64,000 bases of DNA from Marinobacterium ramblicola (GCF_019084545.1 NZ_JAHREP010000022.1:1-64000); one strand, 5' to 3'. Positions 17,300 to 26,086 are shown, counted from the stretch's first letter. Numbers and translations: made by a program. Notes: generated by a model not told the origin, from the letters alone.

Positions 17300-17713
17300 A
17301 TGAACACCGGACTTACGACTCGCAATCTGTTGGGGGGCTTCACGCTACTGCTGGCACTGTCGCTGAGTGCCTGCGTGTATGGCCCCTATGACTCTCACGC
17401 ACGTGTCGGGGTGCATGGCTACTACGATAGCGCCTACGACGACTTTTACTTCTACCCCGATGTCAGCGTCTATTTGGGCGTCAACTCCGGGCGCTACTAC
17501 TACCGACCGCACGACCGATGGGTCGGCGTCCAAACCTTGCCGCGGACCATCATTCTGAAACCCGAACGGCGCGTGATCATCAAGAAACTGCCGCGCGGTC
17601 GCCCGTTCGATCACTATCGGGACCACCGTGATCGCTATGGCGGTCACCGGGACTATGATAGAGATCGGGACCGTTATCGCGATTACTATCGGGATCGCGA
17701 TTGGCATAGATGA
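17300..17713 (+). CDS. Small lipoprotein with Tyr/Arg/Asp-rich tail
   Basis: 137 residues. The N-terminus has a signal peptide and lipobox LSAC, which predicts a lipid anchor at Cys25. The middle (about 40-95) is a compact Tyr-rich region (YYDSAYDDFYFYPDVSVYLG), and the last 35 residues are almost only Asp, Arg, Tyr and His in repeated YRD/DRD units. GGAG at 17289-17292 is the ribosome site. It resembles small lipoproteins annotated as hypothetical in marine proteobacteria; I do not know a function. Confidence 0.75.
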   Translation: MNTGLTTRNLLGGFTLLLALSLSACVYGPYDSHARVGVHGYYDSAYDDFYFYPDVSVYLGVNSGRYYYRPHDRWVGVQTLPRTIILKPERRVIIKKLPRGRPFDHYRDHRDRYGGHRDYDRDRDRYRDYYRDRDWHR

Positions 17714-17716
17714 GGT

Positions 17717-18850
17717 TCAGATGCCCCACAAGGGCTGGGCGGGCCGATAGAGTGCCTCGTGTCCGATATCCGCCAGGGTCGGTGTGCCGGCCAGCGCCAT
17801 GCAGACCTCCAGCTCCTCGCGCAGGATCCTCAGCATATGCGCCACGCCGGCGGCGCCGGCCACGGCCAGCGCATAGAGCTGAGGACGTCCGACCATCACC
17901 GCGTCAGCGCCTAGCGCTATCGCCTTGAACACGTCGGTACCGCGCTCCACGGCACCGTCGAGCAACAGGGTCATCTCCCTCCCCACCGCCTGGCGGATCG
18001 CCGGCAACACCTCGATCGCCGACGGCACGCAGTCCAGCGTACGTCCACCGTGGTTGGAGATCACCAGACCGGCGATCCCCATCTGCTGCGCCTTGAGCGC
18101 ATCCACCGGGCTCAGTACCCCCTTCAGAACCACCGGCAGTTGGGTCTGCGATTGAATCCAGCGGATATCCTCCCAGTTCGGCGCCTCGGTCATCATCCCC
18201 TGGAACACGATGCTCTGGCTCGGCTCCAACACCCTGCTCGGCAAGGGCGGACGCTGTCTCAGATTGACCGCTTCGACACCTGGGGGCAACTCGAAGCCGG
18301 CCCGCTGGGCGCGGTTGCGAATACCGTGCAGCGGCGCATCGACGGTGATCATCAGACAGCTGTAACCAGCGCGCTCGGCACGCCGCACCAGGCTCAGCGT
18401 GAACGCCCGGTCCTGCTGGAAATAGAGCTGAAACCAGCGCGGCGAGTCCAAGGTCTGCGCGATCGTCTCCAGTTCCACGCTCGACAGCGTGCTGACCACC
18501 ATTGGCGTCTCCAGCACACTGGCAGCACGGGCGGTGGCGATCTCCCCCTCCGGATGTACCAGTTTATGGAAGGCCACCGGCGCCAGCATGATCGGGTGAC
18601 GGAAGGTCTCGCCCAACATCTGGGACTGGGTACCGCCCCGAGTAACATCGACCAGTACGCGGGGGGTGATCAACATCCGGTCCAGCACTTCGCGATTGCG
18701 ACGCAGGCTGATCTCATCGGCGCCTCCGCCGACAATATATTCATACACCGCCTTTGGCATATGCGCCGGCGCCCGCCGGGCGTAGTCGCCAAGACTGACC
18801 AGATCCGCCGGAATCTGCGCCAGCGGCGGCAGGGTCATATCGCTACTCAT
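17717..18850 (-). CDS. FMN-dependent alpha-hydroxy-acid dehydrogenase (LldD-like)
   Basis: 377 residues of the glycolate oxidase/L-lactate dehydrogenase family. Features: N-terminal YEYIVGGGADEISLRRNRE, FMN-binding block LAPVAFHKLVHPEGEIATARAA, QLYFQQDR, the Lys in LPVVLKGVLSP, the catalytic His in VISNHGGRTLDCVPS and the C-terminal phosphate-binding LLDGAVERGTDVFKAIALGADAV (here only the last part, GADAVMVGRP, is diagnostic). The ATG at 18850 overlaps the stop of the upstream chimeric frame (TGATG). In related genomes such genes accompany piuC and TonB genes in iron-regulated operons; substrate is unknown (lactate or another 2-hydroxy acid). Confidence 0.88.
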   Translation of the reverse strand: MSSDMTLPPLAQIPADLVSLGDYARRAPAHMPKAVYEYIVGGGADEISLRRNREVLDRMLITPRVLVDVTRGGTQSQMLGETFRHPIMLAPVAFHKLVHPEGEIATARAASVLETPMVVSTLSSVELETIAQTLDSPRWFQLYFQQDRAFTLSLVRRAERAGYSCLMITVDAPLHGIRNRAQRAGFELPPGVEAVNLRQRPPLPSRVLEPSQSIVFQGMMTEAPNWEDIRWIQSQTQLPVVLKGVLSPVDALKAQQMGIAGLVISNHGGRTLDCVPSAIEVLPAIRQAVGREMTLLLDGAVERGTDVFKAIALGADAVMVGRPQLYALAVAGAAGVAHMLRILREELEVCMALAGTPTLADIGHEALYRPAQPLWGI

Positions 18851-19200
18851 CAGGTATCCGCCCACTGCTGAATCAGTTTGTGGTAGAGCCCGGACAGGCG
18901 CATGACATCTTCATCATCCGAGCCGCTTTTCATCGACAGCGACTGCACGGAGCTGTCCAGGTCGAACAGCAGTTCACGCTGCTCATGGCTGCGCACCATG
19001 CTCTGGATCCAGAAAAACGCCGCCACCCGCACCCCGGAGAGCACTGGCGTAACCCGGTGCAGGCTGGTCGACAGACCGATGGTGCGATCGATCTCGCGCA
19101 ACAGCAACAGCCCGGCATCGTTGGAGATATGCCCGCCGGAGAACTGAGCCTCAACAACGCGCCTGGCAAGGGGCGAAAACTTAAACGTTTGTGGTACCAT
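18850..19200 (-). pseudogene. In-frame chimera: IS1380 transposase start fused to PiuC C-terminal end
   Basis: One open frame of 116 codons joins two unrelated parts. Residues 1-43 (TFKFSPLARRVVEAQFSGG, then SNDAGLLLLREIDRTIGL) are the N-terminal end of an IS1380-family transposase. Residues from about 45 on (TSLHRVTPVLSGVRVAAFFW, then LYHKLIQQWAD) are the C-terminal third of a PiuC/PKHD-type Fe(II)/2-oxoglutarate dioxygenase. The junction is at about 19062-19076. The HxD part of the iron site is lost, only the distal His is kept, so dioxygenase activity is not expected. The frame is translationally coupled to the hydroxy-acid dehydrogenase gene, which may now depend on transcription through or from the IS remnant. 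Confidence 0.8.
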
Positions 19201-19340
19201 TTTGTAAACGGCTGAGGGCCTGTGGGGATTGCTTAGAGACCAGTAACCATAAGGCTTTCAGCCGTTTTTGTTTAGACCTTCATGAAAAATGCGGGTTAGA
19301 GCATAGAAATCTATACACCTGGGACCATATCCCCGGTGGG
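19062..19340 (-). mobile_element. Remnant of an IS1380-family insertion sequence
   Basis: The first 43 codons of an IS1380-type transposase (ending about 19072) and the untranslated leader beyond 19200 remain; the rest of the transposase and the other IS end are gone. AACGGCTGA at 19207-19215 and TCAGCCGTT at 19258-19266 form a stem followed by TTTTTGTTT, a structure that would stop transcription entering from outside. The outer end of the element is not fixed by sequence; it lies between about 19270 and the tonB stop at 19417. Confidence 0.55.
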
Positions 19341-19416
19341 CTTAAATAGTTTTTATAGGTATATCCGTATCAAACGGCGTAAAACGACGGCATTAAATTA
19401 GTAGGTTTCGTCCTTA

Positions 19417-20229
19417 TCAGGACTGAAGAGAAAACTCGACCGGCAGTGTTATTCTTATCTCATCCTGTTTCATTTCAGCAGGAAATGCTGGTAAAGGCTT
19501 TGCCTTCATCAGCATATCGATAACCGCTTGATCCAGCAGTTTATAACCGGAGCTTTCACTTATTGTATACTCCAGCACTTCCCCCTTGCGGTTAACCAGA
19601 AACGAAATCTTGGCGATCCCCTCCTGGCCCCTCCTGCGGGCGGAGAGGGGGTAGCGCTTGTGCCTTGCCAGTTCGGCCGCGAGCCTGGCATACCAGGACT
19701 GTCTCACTGCCGCGTTACCACCCTGCGTCATCGCATCGGCGCGACCGGTGCTGAGCTTCTGCTGCGCCTGCTGCGCCCGATCGGCTGCTTTCGCATTGCG
19801 GCTGGCGGTCTCGGCTTGGGTTGGCGCCGTAACCGGTTCAGGTGCGGGCTCGGGCTTTTGCGGCTGCCGCTTTGGCTGGGGCTTCGGCAGCTCCCTTTTC
19901 GCCTCGACCACCGGCGTCTGTATCTCCGGCGGCGGTGGCGGCGCCTCAACCACGGGCTCTGGAGCCTTGACCGGCTCAGGCTCAGGCGGTGGAACCTCGG
20001 GCTCCGGCTCAGATGGCGCCTTCACTACCGTCTCCACAACCGTCTCCTCTCGCGTATCCTCCGCCTGGCCCAGATCGCCCAGCATCCCCAGATCGATCTC
20101 GATCCCCTGCTCGCCCTCATCCCTGGCACCATCCGCGTTATCGGCAGCCAGCACCACGACCAGCAGCGATAGGTGCAGCAGCAGCGCAACGAACAAGGCG
20201 ATCAGCCAATGGTGTCGACTCAGGGTCAT
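19417..20229 (-). CDS. tonB: TonB energy-transducing protein
   Basis: 270 residues. An N-terminal transmembrane anchor (about 7-29), a long periplasmic Pro/Glu/Lys-rich spacer (about 70-150) and the TonB C-terminal domain (about 185-270) with KHKRYPLSARRRGQEGIAKISF and KPLPAFPAEM. It transmits the proton-motive force from ExbB/ExbD to outer-membrane receptors. The start overlaps the upstream exbD by 4 bp (ATGA). It ends the exbB-exbD-exbD-tonB operon, divergent from the fec genes, and the piuC-type genes once followed it. Confidence 0.92.
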   Translation of the reverse strand: MTLSRHHWLIALFVALLLHLSLLVVVLAADNADGARDEGEQGIEIDLGMLGDLGQAEDTREETVVETVVKAPSEPEPEVPPPEPEPVKAPEPVVEAPPPPPEIQTPVVEAKRELPKPQPKRQPQKPEPAPEPVTAPTQAETASRNAKAADRAQQAQQKLSTGRADAMTQGGNAAVRQSWYARLAAELARHKRYPLSARRRGQEGIAKISFLVNRKGEVLEYTISESSGYKLLDQAVIDMLMKAKPLPAFPAEMKQDEIRITLPVEFSLQS

Positions 20230-20657
20230 GATGCGCTCTCCGACAACCGGGTAATCAGCGATACCCGCACCAGCCCGGCATCCCTTACCTGCCTGAGCAG
20301 CGATCTAAGCTCCGCCACCGGCAGATCTGCATCCACTTTTAAACGCACCGACACACTATCCATGTCGGTATACGCTTTGAGCTTATCCTTTATAGATGTT
20401 GATATATTGCCGTTTTTAACCAAATCATCACCTATATAAGTTTCACCCTCCGATGTCACAATAATATCTATTGACTCCAGTTCTGAGAGCCGATTTTCGT
20501 TAATGGACTTGGGCGGTTCTGTTTTAACCACATCCGACTTCGATACCTGGCCCGCCACCATAAAAAAGATCAACATCAGAAAAACGATATTGATCAGGGG
20601 TATCACATTATCGTCTCCGTTATCACGCGACTTAATTTTTGCCGTATCGATAATCAA
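20226..20657 (-). CDS. exbD: ExbD/TolR-family protein (second copy)
   Basis: 143 residues with one N-terminal transmembrane helix containing the conserved segment VIPLINIVFLMLIFFMV and a periplasmic domain. The usual proton-channel Asp of ExbD (PLIDVVF in the sister gene) is Asn here (PLINIVF), so this copy may not carry protons alone. The start is a TTG at 20657 overlapping the previous stop (TTGA) with GGAGG nine bases upstream. Its lower GC and higher Lys/Ile content than its neighbours are noticeable. Confidence 0.88.
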   Translation of the reverse strand: MIIDTAKIKSRDNGDDNVIPLINIVFLMLIFFMVAGQVSKSDVVKTEPPKSINENRLSELESIDIIVTSEGETYIGDDLVKNGNISTSIKDKLKAYTDMDSVSVRLKVDADLPVAELRSLLRQVRDAGLVRVSLITRLSESAS

Positions 20658-21043
20658 GGCAGTACGCCTCCAAGCGAAACACTCTCTGCGCCCGCCTGCT
20701 TCAACGCATCCACCAAACGCACCAGGCTCTGGGTATTCACCCCCTCAGCCACATCGATACCGAATGCCCCCTGACGTGCCGCCACGACCTGGCCAAGTCG
20801 CGCACTCCTTATGTTCAGCTGCTCGTCGTCGATACTGATGCTGCCATCGTTATCGAGCAGGCGTACCACATTCACCTCCCGTGCATCAGTCTTGGCTGCC
20901 GAGGGGATCGGCAGATCCAGCTGCCGCCACTGGCTAAAACTGGAGGAGAGCATGAAAAACAGCAGCAGTATGAACACCACGTCGATCAGCGGTGTCAGGC
21001 TGATCCGCGCCGGTTTACGAACCGGGCCCAGATCAAGCAACAT
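20654..21043 (-). CDS. exbD: ExbD/TolR-family protein (first copy)
   Basis: 129 residues. The N-terminal helix carries the intact functional motif LTPLIDVVFILLLFFML with the proton-carrying Asp, followed by a short periplasmic domain. It overlaps exbB by 11 bp and the second exbD by 4 bp. Together with ExbB it should form the proton-driven motor for TonB. Two adjacent exbD genes after exbB occur in several Proteobacteria, where hetero-oligomers are assumed. Confidence 0.92.
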   Translation of the reverse strand: MLLDLGPVRKPARISLTPLIDVVFILLLFFMLSSSFSQWRQLDLPIPSAAKTDAREVNVVRLLDNDGSISIDDEQLNIRSARLGQVVAARQGAFGIDVAEGVNTQSLVRLVDALKQAGAESVSLGGVLP

Positions 21044-21857
21044 TCCTCAGCCCCTCACGTACGGCAACCTTTCCCTGCATCACCTCACCGGTAAATACGC
21101 GGGTTACGGCGTCGTTCATCAGCACCGCTACGCGCTCCACCTTGCGCTCCAGCCAGTTATGTATCGTCATCACCGGAATTGCCACCGCCAGCCCCACCGC
21201 CGTGGTCAGCAGCGCCTGCCAGATACCGCCAGAGAGCACCGACGGATCAACCTGACTGCCGGCCGCTTCCATCTGCTGAAAGGCGACGATCATGCCCAGC
21301 ACCGTACCAAGCAGACCGAGCAGCGGACTGAGCGTGGCGATCACCTCCAGCGGGCGCAGGTAGGCACGCATCTGCCCGAGATGATGAGTGGCAACACGGC
21401 TGAGTTCCTCACGCAGCAGCGCTTTGTCCTGCCCGGACTCGATGCCGTTGATGGCGAGGCCGACCAGTTGCGATACCGGGCGAGCGCTGTTCAGCACACC
21501 CAGCGCCGCCTGGGCATCGCCCGCCCGCCACAGGCGTAACCCCTGCTCCACATTGGCGCTGCTCTCGACCCGCAGACATGCAAACTGCCAACACTTGACC
21601 AATACAATGGTCAGCGCGACCACCGAGAACAGGCAGAGGATCCACACCACTGGCCCGCCGACGGTCAGAAAATCGATCACCCGATCCATCAGTTGGACCG
21701 GGGCGGATATCAGTGCTTCCTCTCCCAACGGTATTGCACTCGGGTCAGCCCCTGCCGGCGCGCCCCCCACAGCCGCATCCGCCAGCCCGTCCGGTGTATG
21801 CGGTGCCGTTGAATCCATCTTTTGCGTACTCACAACAACCCCCTTCCAATCTTTCAT
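21033..21857 (-). CDS. exbB: ExbB/TolQ proton-channel protein
   Basis: 274 residues. A roughly 60-residue N-terminal extension precedes three membrane helices: VVWILCLFSVVALTIVLVKC, a second in LEVIATLSPLLGLLGTVLGM and a third in ALLTTAVGLAVAIPVMTIHN, the last two with the MotA/TolQ/ExbB fingerprint. It is the first gene of the exbB-exbD-exbD-tonB operon. The ATG at 21857 is only 9 bp from a Fur-box-like sequence; no strong ribosome site is seen and an ATG at 21818 is an alternative start. Confidence 0.9.
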   Translation of the reverse strand: MKDWKGVVVSTQKMDSTAPHTPDGLADAAVGGAPAGADPSAIPLGEEALISAPVQLMDRVIDFLTVGGPVVWILCLFSVVALTIVLVKCWQFACLRVESSANVEQGLRLWRAGDAQAALGVLNSARPVSQLVGLAINGIESGQDKALLREELSRVATHHLGQMRAYLRPLEVIATLSPLLGLLGTVLGMIVAFQQMEAAGSQVDPSVLSGGIWQALLTTAVGLAVAIPVMTIHNWLERKVERVAVLMNDAVTRVFTGEVMQGKVAVREGLRNVA

Positions 21858-21865
21858 TCACTAAT

Positions 21866-21884
21866 CTTAATGATAAACATTATT
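21866..21884. promoter_or_regulatory. Fur box between exbB and fecA
   Basis: The 19-mer CTTAATGATAAACATTATT matches 15 of 19 positions of the consensus GATAATGATAATCATTATC. It lies 9 bp before the exbB start codon and directly before the -35 element of the fecA promoter, so iron-loaded Fur could repress both directions. Confidence 0.75.
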
Positions 21885-21886
21885 AT

Positions 21887-21915
21887 TTGCATCCTGTTTT
21901 TAACAGCTTTATAGT
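21887..21915 (+). promoter_or_regulatory. Sigma-70 promoter for fecA
   Basis: TTGCAT at 21887-21892 and TATAGT at 21910-21915 are separated by 17 bp. Transcription would start near 21922. GATAA-CGC-TTATC at 21939-21951, just downstream, is a second Fur-like dyad. Confidence 0.6.
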
Positions 21916-21984
21916 GCGCGGCCATAATCGCCCTATTTGATAACGCTTATCACTTATGTACTAGATCTCTAACAGGAAGGCAGT

Positions 21985-24075
21985 ATGGAATCCGGACGAC
22001 ACCAGTACCTTGTATCACGCCCCAACCAGCTTGCGCTGGCGATCAGCCTGGCGCTGACGATAACCGTCCCCTTGGCTCAGGCCGAACAACCGGCTGAACT
22101 GGAAGCGCTCCAGGTCGAGGGGGACTGGATCGGCAATACCGACGGCGAGGTGGTTAAGGCCTACCCCGGAGCACGCACCCTGATCGACTCCGAACAGTTG
22201 CAAGAGAGCGGCGCGCTGAATATCGAAGACGCCCTGCGCTCCACCCCCGGCATCCAGGTGCTGGACGAGACCGGCACCGGCATCCTGCCCAATATCGCGC
22301 TGCGCGGCCTGAACCCGCTGCGTAGCGAGCGGCTGCAGATGCTGGTCGACGGCTACCCGATCGCCATCGGCCCCTACAGCAACATCGGCGTATCCCTGTT
22401 CCCCGTTACCCTGCCGAGCATCGACAGCATCGATATCGTGCGCGGCGGCGCGGCGGTACACTACGGCCCCAACAACGTCGGCGGCGTGATGAACCTGCAC
22501 ACGCGGGCGATTCCGCTGCAGACCGAACAGACCCTGAGCCAGCGCCTGACCATCGCCGAGGCCACCGGCAACCTGTTCAGCGACACCTACTACCGCATCG
22601 GCGGCTTTGCCACCGAGGATCTGGCGCTGCAGTTCCAGGCCAATATCCAGAACGGCGACGGCGCCCGCGAGCACTCCGATACCGAGGTACGCAACTTCAT
22701 CTTCGATGCCGACTACTTTCTCAATGACACCAATGAGCTGGACCTGAGCCTGCAGTACTACGACGTCGAGGCGGAGCTGCCCGGCGCGTTGAGCCCGGCG
22801 GCGTTCAAGCAGGACACCAGCCAGTCGCAGCGGCTGCATGATGCCTATGACGCGGACATGGTGCGCGGCACCCTGACCTGGACCTACACCCCCACCAGCG
22901 ACGTCGAACTGGAGTGGCGCAACTTCGCCCACAGGGCGGACCGCACCTTCTTCTTCGGCCAGCGGCTTGGCGATCCCGGCGTCAGTTGGGCCGATCCCGC
23001 GTTCGACTCCACCCATGTCGCCGACTCGCCCCGCGTGTTCCACGTCTGGGGCACCGAGCCACGCCTTACCATGCGCCTGCCCGGCCACACGCTCACCCTG
23101 GGCGCGCGTTACGTCAGTGAAGAGGTGGATTTCGATGTCAACCGCGAGGAGTTATCCAGCGGCAGCTATGCCAATGTGCGTCAGTGGGATTCCGAAACCA
23201 AGGCCACCGCTGTCTATATCAGCGATACCCAGCACTTCATGGATGGTCGGCTGGAAGTCACCGAAGGGGTGCGTATCGAAGATATCGAGATGGACTTCCA
23301 CGACCGTATTTCGGATAACCGATTCGTCAACGACACCACGGCGCGGCTGCCCGGCGTGACCGTCGGCTTCCAAGCCAGCGATGCGCTGTTCCTGTTTGCC
23401 AACGCCCAACGCTCGCTGGTGCCGGTGCAGATCGCCCAGGTCTCCCGCGGCGGCGAAGTGGCCAACGAGCTGGCCTGGAACCAGGAGCTGGGCGCACGCT
23501 GGCAGATCCGTCCGGAGCTGGCGCTCAACACCACCCTGTTCCGCATCGATTACGAGGATCAGATCCAGTTCAACAAGGCCACCAGCCTGTATGAAAACCT
23601 GGGTGAGACCCGCCACGAAGGGGTCGAGCTGAGCGCCGACTGGCAGGCAACACCGCAGCTGGATCTGGCGCTGGGCTACACCTACCTGGATACCGAGCAG
23701 CTCACCGGCGACAACAAGGGCAACGAACTGCCCAACGCGCCGCATCACCACGCCAGTGTCGAAGGGCGCTACCGCCTCAACCAATGGAGTGCGAACCTGG
23801 GTGTGCACTATGTCAGCGACAGCTTCAGCGACGCCGCCAATACCGAGCAGGAAACCGCCAACGGCGATGCCGGCAAGCTGCCCGCCTATACGCTGGTCAA
23901 CGCCCGTATCGGCCGCGATATCGTGCTCGGCCAGGGCCGCATGCTTAACCTGGGTCTGGCGGCAACCAACCTGACCGACGAGGAGTACTACTTCCGCGGT
24001 GCGGATGTGAGCCCGGTCGGTCGCGTACCCGCGCCAGGTCGCGCCTTCATTCTGGAGGGACGACTGGATTTCTGA
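21985..24075 (+). CDS. fecA: TonB-dependent outer-membrane receptor, FecA-like
   Basis: 696 residues: signal peptide ending AQA (about residue 33), plug domain (about 50-165) and a 22-strand barrel ending in LEGRLDF. The plug blocks RGLNPLRSERLQMLVDGYPI and SIDIVRGGAAVHYGPNNVGG match ferric dicitrate receptors. The signalling domain that E. coli FecA uses to activate FecI is missing, and no fecIR genes are nearby, so control by Fur at 21866-21951 is more likely. AGGAAGG precedes the ATG. The binding-protein and permease genes follow. The ligand is probably ferric citrate; another hydroxycarboxylate siderophore is possible. Confidence 0.88.
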   Translation: MESGRHQYLVSRPNQLALAISLALTITVPLAQAEQPAELEALQVEGDWIGNTDGEVVKAYPGARTLIDSEQLQESGALNIEDALRSTPGIQVLDETGTGILPNIALRGLNPLRSERLQMLVDGYPIAIGPYSNIGVSLFPVTLPSIDSIDIVRGGAAVHYGPNNVGGVMNLHTRAIPLQTEQTLSQRLTIAEATGNLFSDTYYRIGGFATEDLALQFQANIQNGDGAREHSDTEVRNFIFDADYFLNDTNELDLSLQYYDVEAELPGALSPAAFKQDTSQSQRLHDAYDADMVRGTLTWTYTPTSDVELEWRNFAHRADRTFFFGQRLGDPGVSWADPAFDSTHVADSPRVFHVWGTEPRLTMRLPGHTLTLGARYVSEEVDFDVNREELSSGSYANVRQWDSETKATAVYISDTQHFMDGRLEVTEGVRIEDIEMDFHDRISDNRFVNDTTARLPGVTVGFQASDALFLFANAQRSLVPVQIAQVSRGGEVANELAWNQELGARWQIRPELALNTTLFRIDYEDQIQFNKATSLYENLGETRHEGVELSADWQATPQLDLALGYTYLDTEQLTGDNKGNELPNAPHHHASVEGRYRLNQWSANLGVHYVSDSFSDAANTEQETANGDAGKLPAYTLVNARIGRDIVLGQGRMLNLGLAATNLTDEEYYFRGADVSPVGRVPAPGRAFILEGRLDF

Positions 24076-24083
24076 TCCTGGGA

Positions 24084-24111
24084 GTCGGCGGCGGTGCATA
24101 CCGCCGCCGAC
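24084..24111 (+). other. Perfect intercistronic hairpin between fecA and fecB
   Basis: GTCGGCGGCGGT at 24084-24095, loop GCAT, ACCGCCGCCGAC at 24100-24111: a 12-bp GC-rich perfect stem starting 8 bp after the fecA stop. No T run follows. Such a stem would stall or protect the 3' end of the receptor mRNA and could keep receptor expression above transporter expression. Confidence 0.7.
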
Positions 24112-24159
24112 CGACGATCAGAGGAAACCGACAAGCTCATTAGCAAAGGTAGTCAGAAT

Positions 24160-25074
24160 ATGAAGCCGATAGGACAACGCCATCCGTTCTCGACCATAGT
24201 GCCCCTTATGCTGGGCATTTTGTTGTTTATAGCGCGGCCGGTAACCGCCGCCGACCCGCAGCGTGTGGTGGCGCTCGAGCTCTCCTTCGTCGATGCGCTG
24301 GCCTTGGTGGATATTGCCCCGGTAGGCATTGCCGACGACAACCAGCCGTCGAAACTGATCCCGGCGCTACGCGAGCGGATCGGAGACTGGCAGTCGGTCG
24401 GCAGCCGCTCCCAGCCCAGCCTGGAGCTGATAGCCGAACTGCAGCCCGACCTGATCATCGCCGACAGCAGCCGCCACGGCGAGATCATCGACGACCTGCA
24501 GCAACTGGCCCCCGCCCTGCTGCTGCCGAGCAAGGGCACTACCTACGAGCAGAACCTGGAAACCCTGCAACAGATCGGCGATGCCGTCGGCCGCGGCAAG
24601 ATGATGCGCGAACGATTGGCACAGCACCGCCAGCGCATGGAGCAGTACCGCAACAAACTCACCGGTCACAAGGAGAGCGTGCAGTTCGCCATCGCCAGCG
24701 ACAAGGGGCTCTGGCTGCACAGCGGTAACTCCTACGCCGGCAGTCTGATAGAGGCACTGGGGCTGCACACGCCGATCAATAACGGCAACGCCCAGCCCTA
24801 TATACCGACCGGCCTGGAGCAACTGCTCAAGGTCAACCCGGACTGGTTGCTGGTGGGGCGTTACAGCGAGCACACACTGCTCGACAAGTGGCAACAGATG
24901 CCGCTGTTCTCGCTGCTCACCGCCCACCAAGAGCAGCGCATCGTCGACGTGTCATCCACGCTCTGGTCATTGAGCCGGGGCGTGATCGCCGCCGAGCAGA
25001 TGGCGGAACAGTTGGACCACCTGCTCAACCGGCAGGAATCGGCGCTGCTGAGTCGGACCGCGAATGGTAACTAG
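24160..25074 (+). CDS. fecB: Periplasmic ferric-citrate-type binding protein
   Basis: 304 residues from the ATG at 24160, which follows AAAGG at 24145-24149; an earlier in-frame start at 24094 would run through the hairpin. A signal peptide ends at about RPVTAA. The mature protein is a class III (BtuF/FhuD-type) binding protein: RVVALELSFVDALALVDIAPVGI, ELQPDLIIADSS and NPDWLLVGRYSE are the typical segments (each quoted in part). It delivers the iron complex to FecCD. Its end overlaps fecC by 11 bp. Confidence 0.88.
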   Translation: MKPIGQRHPFSTIVPLMLGILLFIARPVTAADPQRVVALELSFVDALALVDIAPVGIADDNQPSKLIPALRERIGDWQSVGSRSQPSLELIAELQPDLIIADSSRHGEIIDDLQQLAPALLLPSKGTTYEQNLETLQQIGDAVGRGKMMRERLAQHRQRMEQYRNKLTGHKESVQFAIASDKGLWLHSGNSYAGSLIEALGLHTPINNGNAQPYIPTGLEQLLKVNPDWLLVGRYSEHTLLDKWQQMPLFSLLTAHQEQRIVDVSSTLWSLSRGVIAAEQMAEQLDHLLNRQESALLSRTANGN

Positions 25075-26086
25075 CCTCCCGGCCCGCACACTGCTGTCGA
25101 TCGCGGCCCTGGTCGCCGTTCTGGTCATGGCTCTTGTCGTAGGTCTGGCGCAATCGCTTGTGCTCTGGTCCTCGTTCGAGCTGCAGCTGCGCGATCTGCT
25201 GCCGCTGCTCGGCTTCGACACCGGGAGCGACGACACTCTGGCTCGGCAACTGATTCTCGAGCTGCGCCTGCCGCGCACCCTGGTCGCGGCGATGATCGGC
25301 GCCAACCTCGCCGTGGCCGGGGTGCAGGTGCAGGCGCTGACCCGCAACCCGCTGGCCTCACCGACCCTGCTCGGCATCAACGCCGGGGCCGCCTGCATGA
25401 TCGCGCTGTCGGTGGCGGGCGTGCTTGGCCTCGCCACCCTGCCGCTGCCGCTGTTGGCCCTGATCGGCGGCAGCGTCAGCGCCCTGCTGGTGCTGACGCT
25501 AGGCGGCTACTTCCAGGCCCACCCCAACCCGGTGCGGCTGATCCTGGCCGGAATCGCGGTCACCGCACTGCTCGCCGGGCTAACCCGCGCGGCGCTGATC
25601 CTGTCCGAGGATATGGCCTACAGCATGCTGCACTGGCTGGCCGGCTCGCTGGCCCAGACCGGCTGGGACAGCTGGCATCAGCTCTGGCCGTTCAGTCTGG
25701 CAGGGCTGGCCCTGGCACTGCTGCTCAGCCACGCCTTCAACCTGCTGGCCCTCGGCGACGACACCGCGCTGGGGCTGGGGATCCGCATCCACTGGGTGCG
25801 CCGCCTGGCCGCCGCCAGCACCGTTCTGCTCTGCACAGCCAGTGTCGCCGCCGCAGGTCCGATCGCCTTCGTCGGCCTGATCGTGCCCCACCTCTGCCGT
25901 CGTCTGTTCGGTCAGAACCACCGTCTGCTGATCCCGATGGCCGCGCTGACCGGCGCCGCTTTTCTGGTCTGGGCCGACCTGCTCAGCCGCGGCGTCGCCT
26001 TCCCGGCGGAGACCCCGGTCGGCGTGATCACGGCGCTGCTCGGCACCCCGTTCTTCATTCTGCTCGCCGCCCGGAGTCGCACATGA
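25064..26086 (+). CDS. fecC: Iron-complex ABC permease FecC-type
   Basis: 340 residues with about nine to ten membrane helices of the FecCD/BtuC family. Diagnostic blocks are LRLPRTLVAAMIGANLAVAG, QALTRNPLASPTLLGINAGA, and AAAGPIAFVGLIVPHLCRRL near the C-terminus, which contacts the ATPase. It starts inside the end of fecB and overlaps fecD by 4 bp (ATGA), so translation of the three is coupled. Confidence 0.92.
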   Translation: MVTSLPARTLLSIAALVAVLVMALVVGLAQSLVLWSSFELQLRDLLPLLGFDTGSDDTLARQLILELRLPRTLVAAMIGANLAVAGVQVQALTRNPLASPTLLGINAGAACMIALSVAGVLGLATLPLPLLALIGGSVSALLVLTLGGYFQAHPNPVRLILAGIAVTALLAGLTRAALILSEDMAYSMLHWLAGSLAQTGWDSWHQLWPFSLAGLALALLLSHAFNLLALGDDTALGLGIRIHWVRRLAAASTVLLCTASVAAAGPIAFVGLIVPHLCRRLFGQNHRLLIPMAALTGAAFLVWADLLSRGVAFPAETPVGVITALLGTPFFILLAARSRT

